Shown: positions 33,279 through 42,271 of the stretch, piece after piece
Layout: every line of letters starts with the position of its first letter
Numbering within the stretch: the first letter of the stretch is position 1
From: Pseudoalteromonas spongiae UST010723-006
Lineage (GTDB): Bacteria > Pseudomonadota > Gammaproteobacteria > Enterobacterales > Alteromonadaceae
Length of the DNA: 64,000 bases
NCBI RefSeq assembly: GCF_000238255.3
Contig: NZ_CP011040.1
Span: 434,001 to 498,000 of the forward strand
Direction of reading: 5' to 3'
Made by a program: the position numbers and the translations under genes
Notes under the pieces: model-generated
What the model saw: the letters and a program-made list of their open reading frames with translations, nothing else
The model's database searches: none
What the model was told of the DNA's origin: nothing

Positions 33279-34892
33279 ATGAAATACCTAAACCTTGTAC
33301 TTGCTGCGTTTATAACGTTTGCGAGTTTTTGTGTTTTTGCAAACAAACAAAATGCCAGTCATAACGCGCTCGATTACATTAAACACAATGAAATTTATAA
33401 CCCTGAGGCGGTGATCCCACCGCAGTGTTACACCAAAACCGAAGGCAAAAACAACCCGTGTTATGCCTGTCACCAAACCTATAAGCACAGCGAAAAACGC
33501 CCAAATATTATGAATGACGGCGATTTACAGGGCGATTATCAGTTTTCAGATGAAGGCATGAACAACAGTTGGAAAAACCTGTTTATTGATCGCTCCGACT
33601 TAATTAAAGGCATCAGTGACGACGCCATTTTGGCTTACGTTAATCAAGATAACTATGGTCAGTTTGCACACACTCATCATACATCGCCTCAAGCCAATGC
33701 AATGTTTATTAATAATTTGGCGTACCCTGAAAAAGCCTTTAACCAGCAAGGGCTTGCAAAAGATAACAGTCATTGGGTTGCATTTAACTACAAGCCGTTT
33801 CCAAGTACCTTTTGGCCAACAAATGGCTCAACCGGTGATGCGATGATCCGCTTGCCTAACGCCTTTCGTGAAATAAACGGCGAATTTAATCTCGATGTGT
33901 ATTTTGCTAACTTAAGCTTGGTAGAAATGGCAATTAAAGAGTTACCAACAATTTCTACCCCAGAAATTGACGAGCGTATTATTAATGTTGATTTAAATAA
34001 CGACGGCACGCTTGGCAAAGTCACGCAAATAAATAAACAAAGCCACTACTTGGGTGATGCTAAACAAGTGCCACTTCACAGTATGCTGTACCCAAAAGGC
34101 ACAGAGCTCTTACACACAGTGCGGTATTTAGGGGTTGATGAAAAAGGCGAAATTTACAATGCCCCGCGCATGAAAGAAGTGCGTTATATGAAAAAGCACG
34201 GATTCAAATCAGCCAACAAGCTGCGCGGTGCGTACACGCTTGAGGCAAAAGAAAAAGAGTTTGAACAATTACCTAAAACCATTTCAATTGGCGAGCGCGG
34301 TATTGATAACGGCTTTAGTTGGACCATTAATGGTTATATTGAAGACCAACAAGGCAAACTTCGCCCGCAACATTATCAAGAGCTGATGTTTTGTAATGGC
34401 TGTCATAAAACCGTTGGCACGACTATCGACCAAACCTTTTCGTTTCCACGTAAAGTAGAAGGCAAACTCGGTTGGCGTTATATCGACTTAAAAGCGCAAA
34501 AAGATGTTCCTACGCTAGGCGAATCGCAAGGGGAGTTCTTAACGTACCTTCAACGCGTCGGCGGCGGTGATGAGTTTAGGCAAAATCAAGAAATGTTACT
34601 GCGCTGGTTCGACAGTGATGGCACAGTAAAACGCGATAAAGTTGCTAACCTTAGCAGCATTTATGAACTAATTATGCCGTCAAAAGAGCGCGCGCTTAAA
34701 CTCAACAAAGCCTATAAAACCATAGTGCAGGAGCAAAGCTTTTTATTTGGTCGCGATGCCAATATCAGCAAAGCCAAAAATGTACTTGAACAGGTTGATG
34801 ACAAGCAAGCACCACTTGCGCCTGAGCATCACCATAAGTGGGATATTAGACTTGCATGGTTAATGGGTGAAGACAATGCAGTTCGCCGCTGA
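33279..34892 (+). CDS. Secreted dihaem c-type cytochrome-like protein
   Basis: The 537-residue protein has a Sec signal peptide (about 1-21) and two c-type haem motifs, C61-x-x-C64-H65 (CYACH) and C372-x-x-C375-H376 (CNGCH), far apart, with a large globular domain. It resembles proteins often called 'hypothetical cytochrome' in marine bacteria; I cannot name its reaction. A GGAAG ribosome site precedes ATG 33279; the frame upstream (from 33132) is within the MITE-like repeat. It overlaps the next gene by 17 bases, so they are co-translated. Confidence 0.8.
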   Translation: MKYLNLVLAAFITFASFCVFANKQNASHNALDYIKHNEIYNPEAVIPPQCYTKTEGKNNPCYACHQTYKHSEKRPNIMNDGDLQGDYQFSDEGMNNSWKNLFIDRSDLIKGISDDAILAYVNQDNYGQFAHTHHTSPQANAMFINNLAYPEKAFNQQGLAKDNSHWVAFNYKPFPSTFWPTNGSTGDAMIRLPNAFREINGEFNLDVYFANLSLVEMAIKELPTISTPEIDERIINVDLNNDGTLGKVTQINKQSHYLGDAKQVPLHSMLYPKGTELLHTVRYLGVDEKGEIYNAPRMKEVRYMKKHGFKSANKLRGAYTLEAKEKEFEQLPKTISIGERGIDNGFSWTINGYIEDQQGKLRPQHYQELMFCNGCHKTVGTTIDQTFSFPRKVEGKLGWRYIDLKAQKDVPTLGESQGEFLTYLQRVGGGDEFRQNQEMLLRWFDSDGTVKRDKVANLSSIYELIMPSKERALKLNKAYKTIVQEQSFLFGRDANISKAKNVLEQVDDKQAPLAPEHHHKWDIRLAWLMGEDNAVRR

Positions 34893-35553
34893 ATACCTTA
34901 TTGCCTGTTTACTGATGGGTGCTGCGATTGGCATGGATGTAGCCCTAGTAACAGCGCTTTATAGTACCAAGCTTACGTGCCGTAAAACACGCACGAAATG
35001 GATCACCGGCGTGGTTGGCTCACACACACTTTTACCTATGTGTGGCTATTTACTGAGTTTTTACGGTATCAAATGGCTGCCTTGGCTAACGCCGATGTTG
35101 GGTATTGTCGCAATTGGCTTTATTGCGGTGTATTTATATCACGAGATATTTGCCGATGATGAAACCGATCCGTTGGTCGCTACCATTTCGTGGTCGTTGA
35201 TTGTTGCGGTAAGTTGGGATGCGCTTTGGTCGGGGCCTGCAAAGTCGGCGCAAGTAGTAGAGTGGCAAACCGTGTTTGTCTGGACATCATTTCTTGTGGT
35301 GGGCGCTGTGGTGTATCTATTTACTCTTGCTGGGCTTAAAGTTGGCAAGCGCTTAGCGTGCAGGCAAAATAATACGCCATTTGTTTGGTTGTGGCTGCAA
35401 TACGCGGCGATTGGTTATTTTGGTTTGCTGGCATTGATGCGCTATACCTTTGCGTTGGATGTACCCGACTGGCAAATTTTTGCGTTAAGCGCGATTATTA
35501 TTCGCATTGTATTGGTAAAACAACGGCCGTTATTTTCAACTGCCTTATCGTAA
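34876..35553 (+). CDS. Multi-pass membrane protein linked to the dihaem protein
   Basis: The 225-residue protein has about six membrane helices, with GMDVALVTALY, GVVGSHTLLPMCGYLL and a conserved DALWSGPAKSAQV loop. The pattern recalls MntP/LysE-like small exporters, but no family match is secure. GGTG just upstream of ATG 34876 favours this start over GTG 34867. It overlaps the dihaem protein gene and closes at a terminator. A role in membrane passage of electrons or metal to the cytochrome is a guess. Confidence 0.75.
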   Translation: MQFAAEYLIACLLMGAAIGMDVALVTALYSTKLTCRKTRTKWITGVVGSHTLLPMCGYLLSFYGIKWLPWLTPMLGIVAIGFIAVYLYHEIFADDETDPLVATISWSLIVAVSWDALWSGPAKSAQVVEWQTVFVWTSFLVVGAVVYLFTLAGLKVGKRLACRQNNTPFVWLWLQYAAIGYFGLLALMRYTFALDVPDWQIFALSAIIIRIVLVKQRPLFSTALS

Positions 35554-35556
35554 TTA

Positions 35557-35578
35557 AAAAAGGGCTCAGGCCCTTTTT
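35557..35578 (+). terminator. Intrinsic terminator of the dihaem operon
   Basis: AAAAAGGGC (35557-35565), loop TCAG and GCCCTTTTT (35570-35578). Confidence 0.85.
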
Positions 35579-35615
35579 AATTTATTAGCAACAACCGCAG
35601 CAACAATCGTGCTTG

Positions 35616-36710
35616 TTAACTTGCGTTAACTAACGCCTCACTCACATGCATTTGACGAAATTGGTTGGGAGTAACACCTGTTTTGCTTTTAAACGCGCGG
35701 CTAAATGGCCCTACAGAAGCAAACCCGCTTTCAAGGCTAACCACTAATACCGACCAATCTTGTTTAGTTGTATCGGCCAATAACTCTTTGGCGTGCTCAA
35801 TACGCAGCCCATTTATGTATTGATTGAAATTTTTATCACTAATGTGCGTTTTTAACGCACGGCTAACACGGTATTCAGGCACATCTAAGTGACGAGCTAC
35901 ATCTGCGACCTTGAGATTAGCTTGTAAAAATAAGGATTCGTTTTCAATTAATTGGCTAATTTGTGCGGCAAGTAACACGTCATTGTCAGATGGTAAAACA
36001 CGGGGTTCTGTTGCCGCCACGAAATCTTTAACTGTATTTTCTGTACCAGCGTGTTGTTGCCAGTGGATTTTATTTCGCCAGATAAGCAAAATGTGAGTAT
36101 TAACAACTACTATTAAAATAATGGCTGTGACCACCCACTGCTTTGCTGCTACATCACTGGCAAAGATGTAGTTGCTCAACTTGCTAATGCCTACCGCTAG
36201 TGCGAAGGTTGATAAAAACCACACGCGTTGTAGTTGCTCTTTTTTTGAAGCGCTTCTAAAGCCGCGACACCCTTCCCAAAATGATAAAACCAACACGCAC
36301 GATGACAGCAATATGGTGATTTCAGACAGTGCATGGCGAAATAGCGACTGCTCACTTGCATTAATTAATGCAGTTGAGCTTGCAAACAAATAACCTTGTT
36401 TAACGAAAATGAGCATTGAAATGACAAGCGCAAAGGCCAAGTGGTGCCGTTCAATGGCTTTTTCTTGGCGAAAAAAGCTACGCGACAATAACCAATAGCA
36501 GTTGCAGGTCGCTACGGTTCCTAAGCCAATTAAATATTTATAAGCGCCAATAGCATCGCCGCTTAGTTTTTGCGTCAGTGTCATGGCGATTGAGCCACAA
36601 AATACTGCAAATAAGATGTGCGGTAGTTGCTTTTCACGTACAAACAGTTGCGCAATTAAACCGCCAATGCTGATGCAAAGCACTAAAATATAAAAACTCG
36701 AAAGGGTCAT
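35616..36710 (-). CDS. AraC-family regulator with N-terminal seven-helix membrane domain
   Basis: The 364-residue protein has seven hydrophobic helices (about 1-215) and a C-terminal AraC DNA-binding domain with two helix-turn-helix motifs (LKVADVARHLDVPEYRVSRALK and SLESGFASVGPFSRAFKSKTGVTPNQFR, each within residues 265-355). Membrane-bound AraC regulators of this build are common in marine Gammaproteobacteria and probably sense a membrane or periplasmic signal. It is divergent from the DUF2306 gene, which is the likely target. Confidence 0.85.
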   Translation of the reverse strand: MTLSSFYILVLCISIGGLIAQLFVREKQLPHILFAVFCGSIAMTLTQKLSGDAIGAYKYLIGLGTVATCNCYWLLSRSFFRQEKAIERHHLAFALVISMLIFVKQGYLFASSTALINASEQSLFRHALSEITILLSSCVLVLSFWEGCRGFRSASKKEQLQRVWFLSTFALAVGISKLSNYIFASDVAAKQWVVTAIILIVVVNTHILLIWRNKIHWQQHAGTENTVKDFVAATEPRVLPSDNDVLLAAQISQLIENESLFLQANLKVADVARHLDVPEYRVSRALKTHISDKNFNQYINGLRIEHAKELLADTTKQDWSVLVVSLESGFASVGPFSRAFKSKTGVTPNQFRQMHVSEALVNAS

Positions 36711-36897
36711 AACAATATGTCAAAACCAGAATTAAACTAGCACTAAGTGTAACCAGCCCGCACCTATCAATCAATTTGCTATTTGTAAGTAACTTTTTCG
36801 TATTTTTTGTATGCCGAATTTCAAACTCGGCGCGAAATTTAATATTTGGTGTGCCAATTTGTTAACTAAATCAATAAATTAAAAATTTGGGGCAGTT

Positions 36898-37743
36898 ATG
36901 CAAAGTTTACTAGCAGATGGTGTGAAAAACGGTTTATCACCACAACTAATCTTAGATAAAAGCGTTAAAACCTGGTTTGTTACCGCTCTTTTGGGGCAGT
37001 GGATGTTCGCGTTATACATTCTTATTTTATATGTCATGCCCACAATCGCTGGTAACAGCGAGGTGACACATAATTTGTTACCAGGGCAAGGGGTGCAAGA
37101 TAAACGCGTGTTTGATGGCGTGATGTTTTTTTCTCATGTGGTACCAGCAATTATCTTGGCACTGTGTGGTATTTCACAGTTGGTACCAACAATTAGAAAC
37201 AACTATCCGCGTTTTCACCGGATCAATGGTCGCATCTTCTTTATTTTGGGTATTAGTGGTGCGGTAACCGGTTTATACCTTACTTGGGTGACGGGCATGC
37301 GCTTTAGCGATATTGGTTCAATGGGCATTACGCTAAACGGTATTCTAATTCCTATTTTTATCTATTTTGCATGGCGTACCGCGTGTAAAAAACAATTTAA
37401 CGTGCATCAGCGTTTTGCTGTGCACAGCTTTTTGTTGGTAAATGGGGTTTGGACGTTCCGTTTGTACTTAATGGGCTGGTTTGTGGTAAATCAGGGACCG
37501 CTTGGTAATTCACGTAATCTTGATGGGCCTGCGGATATCGCGATGTCTTTTGCTTGTTACTTGTTACCTATGTTCATTGCAGAACTCGTATTTTGGGCAA
37601 AACGTACAAATAACCTTTTAGTAAAATGGCTGGTTGCGTTTATGTCGGTGTTTGGCGCAACGATTACATTAATTGGGGTAGGGGCGGCAACTATGATGAT
37701 GTGGCTGCCACGCATTGAAAAGGTTTTTTACGCGCTTTTTTAA
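36898..37743 (+). CDS. DUF2306 membrane protein
   Basis: The 281-residue protein has about seven to eight membrane helices and conserved His residues (FFSHVVPA, RFHRINGR, NVHQRFAVHSFLL), suggesting a membrane haem or metal site like the related cytochrome-type DUF2306 family. A GGGG site precedes ATG. It is divergent from the membrane AraC gene. Function unknown. Confidence 0.78.
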   Translation: MQSLLADGVKNGLSPQLILDKSVKTWFVTALLGQWMFALYILILYVMPTIAGNSEVTHNLLPGQGVQDKRVFDGVMFFSHVVPAIILALCGISQLVPTIRNNYPRFHRINGRIFFILGISGAVTGLYLTWVTGMRFSDIGSMGITLNGILIPIFIYFAWRTACKKQFNVHQRFAVHSFLLVNGVWTFRLYLMGWFVVNQGPLGNSRNLDGPADIAMSFACYLLPMFIAELVFWAKRTNNLLVKWLVAFMSVFGATITLIGVGAATMMMWLPRIEKVFYALF

Positions 37744-37820
37744 CAGCCACGGTAGTGAGTAGTGTTAACTCGCTCCGCGTAGCATGCATGATTAGCGAAA
37801 AGTAAATTTCAGCCACAAAA

Positions 37821-37855
37821 AAGCGCAACCAAGGGGCGATTCATTAGTTGCGCTT
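37821..37855 (-). terminator. Intrinsic terminator of the FHA gene
   Basis: AAGCGCAAC (37821-37829) and GTTGCGCTT (37847-37855) form a perfect 9-bp stem with a 17-base loop; the minus strand continues with a T-run, so it ends the leftward FHA gene. Confidence 0.7.
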
Positions 37856-37892
37856 GCTCACATTGAGCAGTGCGAGGGCACGTTAAACGGTT

Positions 37893-38816
37893 TTAAGCTA
37901 CTTTGCTTTGTGCAATATTAATCGTGTTGCACTGCAAGCGAATTTCGCCGCGGCGTCTAGCAATAATATCAACGTCTAAATTTAGTTTTTTCGCCGCAGT
38001 ATGCAGCTGCTTTCTAAAACGATAAAACTGCGTGTTGATATGGGTTTCTTCCATACGTGTTTGGCGCATTAACAGGCTTTTATCAAGCCAACCCGCTTCG
38101 CTGTCGGGTACGTTGTTTTGTTTGTCTTCCACGTATTTACGCGCCAGTAATAACACCAAGTAGTGGTGCGTTCTGTCTTCTAAATCAATTGATTGACCAT
38201 CAATATTTACAAGCACACCAACGTGCTCTTCGTTTTGGCTTACTGTAAAGTTCACATCTACGGTGTGCTCGGCGGTCTGTTCGCACTCTTGTGTCGCGTC
38301 AATATCGCTTGGCGCAATTAAAATGTATTGATTGCCTTGGTAACGTACTAAATCGCCGTTATGAATGGCTTTAACATTACCTTCTTGCTCAAGTAACCAT
38401 TGGCCAGAGAGCGTTTGGCTGATCATTTGTTCTTGGTCATCGCAATTAAGCATGTTTACGTGGTGGTTAAGGGCAAAGTCACTCACACTTTCATTGGTGC
38501 TTTTTAAAAATGGACATGGCTGCTCTAAACTCGAAACTTGCCATTTTACGCTTTCACTATCGCCAAACTGCACAACATCATTTACTTTTAAGTCGTGTTT
38601 GATGTTTTTAGCAACGCGTTTGCCATTAATGTAAGTGCCGTTGGCACTGATGTCTTGTAAGAACCAATTACCTTGTTGCCATTCAATTAAACAGTGGCTA
38701 CGTGAAACCGAAGTTTCTCTAATTAAGGTGTGTGCTGTTTCTGGGTGACGGCCAATAATGTGGTGGTCTCGCAGCTGAATTGTTTGCTCTGTAACCGAAT
38801 TAGTAAATGTACCCAT
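37893..38816 (-). CDS. FHA-domain protein with C-terminal winged-helix-like domain
   Basis: The 307-residue protein has an FHA domain at the N-terminus (about 15-95): IIGRHPETAHT, SVSRSHCLIEW and DISANGTYINGKRV, which bind phosphothreonine. A middle domain of about 120 residues follows, and a C-terminal segment (about 215-300) with THHYLVLLLARKYVEDK and FYRFRKQLHTAAKKL looks like a winged-helix DNA-binding domain. It is divergent from a Ser/Thr kinase gene, so kinase output to a DNA-binding FHA effector is inferred. Confidence 0.8.
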   Translation of the reverse strand: MGTFTNSVTEQTIQLRDHHIIGRHPETAHTLIRETSVSRSHCLIEWQQGNWFLQDISANGTYINGKRVAKNIKHDLKVNDVVQFGDSESVKWQVSSLEQPCPFLKSTNESVSDFALNHHVNMLNCDDQEQMISQTLSGQWLLEQEGNVKAIHNGDLVRYQGNQYILIAPSDIDATQECEQTAEHTVDVNFTVSQNEEHVGVLVNIDGQSIDLEDRTHHYLVLLLARKYVEDKQNNVPDSEAGWLDKSLLMRQTRMEETHINTQFYRFRKQLHTAAKKLNLDVDIIARRRGEIRLQCNTINIAQSKVA

Positions 38817-38914
38817 TTTTCCCTCATATCAACGCTTGGTATTGGAATCTTTTGCCGTTATTATGTGATGTAACTTTGCTTAATTACAATCAACAATAAT
38901 AAAAGCTTTGCACT

Positions 38915-41554
38915 ATGAGTAAATTATGCCAGCACTGTGGCAACGCGTTAGATGTTTCAACCGCTACTTGCACTCGTTGTAACGAAACTAACACGGGCGG
39001 TGATTTAGAAATAACACAAGTTATTACACCCGCAAGTGATGTAGCAAAAGAAGCTGCTATTGTCACCCAGCGAAACCTCAGTGACTTTGAAGTTTTAGGC
39101 ACGGTTTCAGGTGGCTTTGCCACAATTTTAAAAGCTAAAGATCCTGTGTTGGATCGTATTGTCGCCCTCAAACTTGTACCAAACACGGATAAGCAAAGCG
39201 ACTTAGTGCAAGAAGCCAAACTCGCCAGTAAATTAAGCCACCCCAATATTGTTACCATTCATGAAATTATTCAAAATGATGAACAGCTTGCCATAGTGAT
39301 GGAGTGGGTTGACGGCGATAGCCTAAAAGCAAAAATCGCCACACAGCTACCATTAAAAGAAAAAGCCCATATTGCGCTGCAGCTGTGCAATGCCATTGAA
39401 TACGCCCATAAAAACGACATTCTGCACTGTGATATCAAGCCTGATAACATTATGTTTGATATACATAATCAGCTTAAAGTACTCGACTTTGGTTTATCCC
39501 ATGTACTCGGTGGTGAGTCACAGGCAGCAATAATCGGCTCGCCAACTTACTTAGCGCCTGAGCTTTATTTAGGGCAAAACGCCAGCAAACAAAGCGATTT
39601 GTATGCCCTTGGCGCCGTGTTATTTGAGTTATTTTCTGGTGAAAAAGCCTTTGATGGAAAATCACTTGAAGTGATAAAAGCACAAATCACAACAGGTGAA
39701 GCTAAAAATCTAGCTGATAAACACACACAATTACCCGAAGCGATAATCACCCTTATTCAAAGCTTGCTGGTGGTTGAGCCATCAACAAGGCCTGTTCTTT
39801 CAGATGTTATTGACGCTTTTACCGATTTAAACGACGCCTTAGTGCAAAAGCCAAACTGGTGGCAACGACGTGCGCCTTGGCAAAAAGTCAGTCTATCAGC
39901 GGTGTTTTTAGGTGTAATGGCAGTCCTTTTACAGCCTATTTTATTCCCGCCTAGCAATCAGCAGATACTTGAAAAGCGCATTAGCGAGAATAAACGTATC
40001 GCGGTATTGCCATTACAAAATATTAATGACGACCCGCAAGTACAGCTGTTTTGCCAAGGCTTAGCGGTAACGTTAAGCACCGAGCTTGGCAAAGTGGGTA
40101 GAGAAAAAACCAATAGCTGGGTTATTCCAAGCGCCGAAGTAGCCAAACTGAAAAATTTAACCGTTGATGACGTACACAAACGCTATGGTGCCGATTTAGT
40201 ATTAACCGGCAGTATTCAGCATTTAGGCTCTCAGCGCTTAATCAATTTAGAGCTGATAGACGGTGCATCAGGTGTTGCACTAAAGCAGCAGCAATTTAAG
40301 GTAAATGCAAAAGACTTATTTGCCTCAAACCAAGCAGTGTTTGATGAAGCTATTACCATGCTTAATTGGCCAAAAAGTAATATGGCAAGTAAAGGTACTG
40401 AGTTTGATGGCGCCTATAAACACTATATTGCTGCAATTGGTTATACCTTTCGCTCAGACCAAAAAAATTATATCGATACTGCGATTGACCACTTTAAACA
40501 AGCCATTGAATTAGATGCTTTATTCATAAAGCCGTATGAGGGGCTAGCGTTTGCCTACAGGAATAAATTTCACGACACTAAAAATGAGCATTGGTTACTA
40601 CTTTATGAAAAAACTATCAAGCAGCTTGCTGAACTTGACCAAAACCACGTTCAAGTTGGCTATTTGGCACATTCGCTTGCGCTTAGGCGTGGTAATGCAG
40701 AAAAAGCAAGTAATTTACTAAAAGCTCTAGTAATAGAAAACCCAAATGATGAGTACCTTCACTTTGAATTGGCAAGGGCCTATCAACAACTAAAAGAAAA
40801 TGCATTAGCTGAGCAAAGTTATAAGGCAGCGCTAAAAATTACACCTAATCATTGGAAAGGACTTAATCAGTTAGGGCGCTTGTACTACCGAACTGCGCAA
40901 TACGATAAGGCTATTGCAACCTATCAGCGATTAGTTTCCTTAACGCCAAAAAATAGCAACGCCTATATTGGTCTTTCGGCAAGTTTCTATGGTAAAGGCG
41001 ATTTGCAATCGGCATTAAGCTATGCAAAAGAGGGTAATACTTTAAACCCAACCGCAACAGGTCATTCTAATATTGGCGGATTTCACTTTATATTGGGTCA
41101 ATATTCAGAGGCAATTGCAGCCTATAAAATGTCAATTGCAATAGATAAACAAAATTACGTCAGTTGGGGCAATTTGGCGGATTCGTATTGGTTAACTAAA
41201 CACCCAGATACAAACTCTACCTACAAACAAGCGGCTGATTTAGCGGAAAAAGTATTTTCAATTAATAAACAAAACAGCCGTGCTAAACTTGCTTGGGCTT
41301 ATTATAAAGCACGCATCGGTGAAAGCGTGGATGCGTTACAAATACTAGATTCATTATCGCATCGGGAAAATGCCATCGAGTTTTATCTTGCCGCACAGGC
41401 CTATGATGCGCTGAATGATGCTAAAAGCGCACTTAAAAAATTAAAGTTGGCGATAGCAAAAGGTTACCCAAAAGAGGAGGCGATAACGTCTCCCCTTTGG
41501 AAAAACTGGAATGAACCAGAACTCCGGTCAATTATTGAGGATCAACATCTTTAA
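38915..41554 (+). CDS. Zinc-ribbon Ser/Thr protein kinase with FlgO-like and TPR domains
   Basis: The 879-residue protein begins with a zinc ribbon (Cys5, Cys8, Cys19, Cys22), then a Hanks-type kinase domain (about 58-310): VSGGFATILKAKD loop, VALK Lys86, HCDIKPDN with Asp173, DFG Asp191, and activation loop GSPTYLAPELYLG. A single membrane helix (about 328-345) separates it from a periplasmic part with a FlgO/TolB-like domain (about 360-480) and eight or so TPR repeats (about 515-860). The kinase is inside the cell and the sensor part outside. It is divergent from the FHA gene. Its stop overlaps the opposing 159-aa gene by 23 bases. Confidence 0.9.
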   Translation: MSKLCQHCGNALDVSTATCTRCNETNTGGDLEITQVITPASDVAKEAAIVTQRNLSDFEVLGTVSGGFATILKAKDPVLDRIVALKLVPNTDKQSDLVQEAKLASKLSHPNIVTIHEIIQNDEQLAIVMEWVDGDSLKAKIATQLPLKEKAHIALQLCNAIEYAHKNDILHCDIKPDNIMFDIHNQLKVLDFGLSHVLGGESQAAIIGSPTYLAPELYLGQNASKQSDLYALGAVLFELFSGEKAFDGKSLEVIKAQITTGEAKNLADKHTQLPEAIITLIQSLLVVEPSTRPVLSDVIDAFTDLNDALVQKPNWWQRRAPWQKVSLSAVFLGVMAVLLQPILFPPSNQQILEKRISENKRIAVLPLQNINDDPQVQLFCQGLAVTLSTELGKVGREKTNSWVIPSAEVAKLKNLTVDDVHKRYGADLVLTGSIQHLGSQRLINLELIDGASGVALKQQQFKVNAKDLFASNQAVFDEAITMLNWPKSNMASKGTEFDGAYKHYIAAIGYTFRSDQKNYIDTAIDHFKQAIELDALFIKPYEGLAFAYRNKFHDTKNEHWLLLYEKTIKQLAELDQNHVQVGYLAHSLALRRGNAEKASNLLKALVIENPNDEYLHFELARAYQQLKENALAEQSYKAALKITPNHWKGLNQLGRLYYRTAQYDKAIATYQRLVSLTPKNSNAYIGLSASFYGKGDLQSALSYAKEGNTLNPTATGHSNIGGFHFILGQYSEAIAAYKMSIAIDKQNYVSWGNLADSYWLTKHPDTNSTYKQAADLAEKVFSINKQNSRAKLAWAYYKARIGESVDALQILDSLSHRENAIEFYLAAQAYDALNDAKSALKKLKLAIAKGYPKEEAITSPLWKNWNEPELRSIIEDQHL

Positions 41555-42011
41555 CTACAATAATCGGATCCCAACCAATCGTAAACTCTTCTGATTGGCC
41601 TTGAATATCAAATTGAGCAATGATAGTCATTGTTACATCTACCGGAAATTGTGCATTATCCAGTGCCTGATAACGAGTAGCATTAGACGCGACGCCTAAA
41701 CGTAATGCTTTAAGCGCTGGGTCATGAAACCACTCAAAATAAACTGGTTGACCATCATTATCCGTTGGGTTAACAACAAAATCGACTGTTGTGCCTGGTT
41801 TAATGGTAATTGTTGGCGGATCAAATGAATCGCCGGACGGACCTGAAATATCAATTAAACTATCTGGATCAGACTGCTTATCAACTTCATAGCTAATGAA
41901 AGTGTCACCTACCATTGCAAAATTGTCTTTGCAATAAACCACTTTACTTTTAATTGCTGCAAAAATCTCATTTAACTTAACGGTGATAATGACTGTAGGG
42001 TTATCATACAT
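41532..42011 (-). CDS. Hypothetical beta-rich protein
   Basis: The 159-residue protein lacks a signal peptide and is beta-rich and acidic, with TITIKPGTTVDFVVNP, GQPVYFEWFHD and a C-terminal FTIGWDPIIVVKD. The layout resembles AidA/PixA-type inclusion-body proteins, but I do not claim that. It has a good AGGA ribosome site. It is the last gene of a leftward cluster after the BcsD-like and 53-aa genes and converges with the kinase gene. Confidence 0.6.
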   Translation of the reverse strand: MYDNPTVIITVKLNEIFAAIKSKVVYCKDNFAMVGDTFISYEVDKQSDPDSLIDISGPSGDSFDPPTITIKPGTTVDFVVNPTDNDGQPVYFEWFHDPALKALRLGVASNATRYQALDNAQFPVDVTMTIIAQFDIQGQSEEFTIGWDPIIVVKDVDPQ

Positions 42012-42101
42012 TATGTGAATTCCTATTTTATTTTGGGAGAGAATTTTAGTTATACTTTTATAACGCTTCTTATTATCGGCAACTGCCTGACTTTATTTAC
42101 T

Positions 42102-42263
42102 TTATTTGTATTTAAAAATCAGATCAGAAGGCACCACAACCTTATGTCGTTTAAACATTTCTGCGAGTGTTTCATCTCGTTTTGGCATGTACTTAGAATG
42201 CATTTGCTTTTTTGAAAAAGTGACATGAATAACATTGTTACAAGCAGTATATTGAGTCGTCAT
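42102..42263 (-). CDS. Small protein, 53 aa
   Basis: A short frame begins ATG 42263 with an AGGA ribosome site and ends at 42102. It encodes a basic soluble protein (MTTQYTACNNVIHVTF, then KKQMHSKYMPKRDETLAEMFKRHK). It starts 8 bases after the BcsD-like gene and is followed by the 159-aa gene after 90 bases, so the three form a unit. Small basic proteins in such sites could bind nucleic acid or act as partner peptides; no family is recognised. Confidence 0.6.
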   Translation of the reverse strand: MTTQYTACNNVIHVTFSKKQMHSKYMPKRDETLAEMFKRHKVVVPSDLIFKYK

Positions 42264-42271
42264 AGTCTTTC

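Noticed and set aside
35584..35616. Minus-strand sequence encoding KHDCCCGCC before a stop, right after the AraC gene end
   Set aside because: It looks like a cysteine-rich protein tail, but there is no start codon or upstream coding frame; chance is more likely.
42015..42215. 66-codon plus-strand frame in the gap between the 159-aa and BcsD-like genes
   Set aside because: It lies opposite the better-supported 53-codon gene at 42102-42263, which has an AGGA site.
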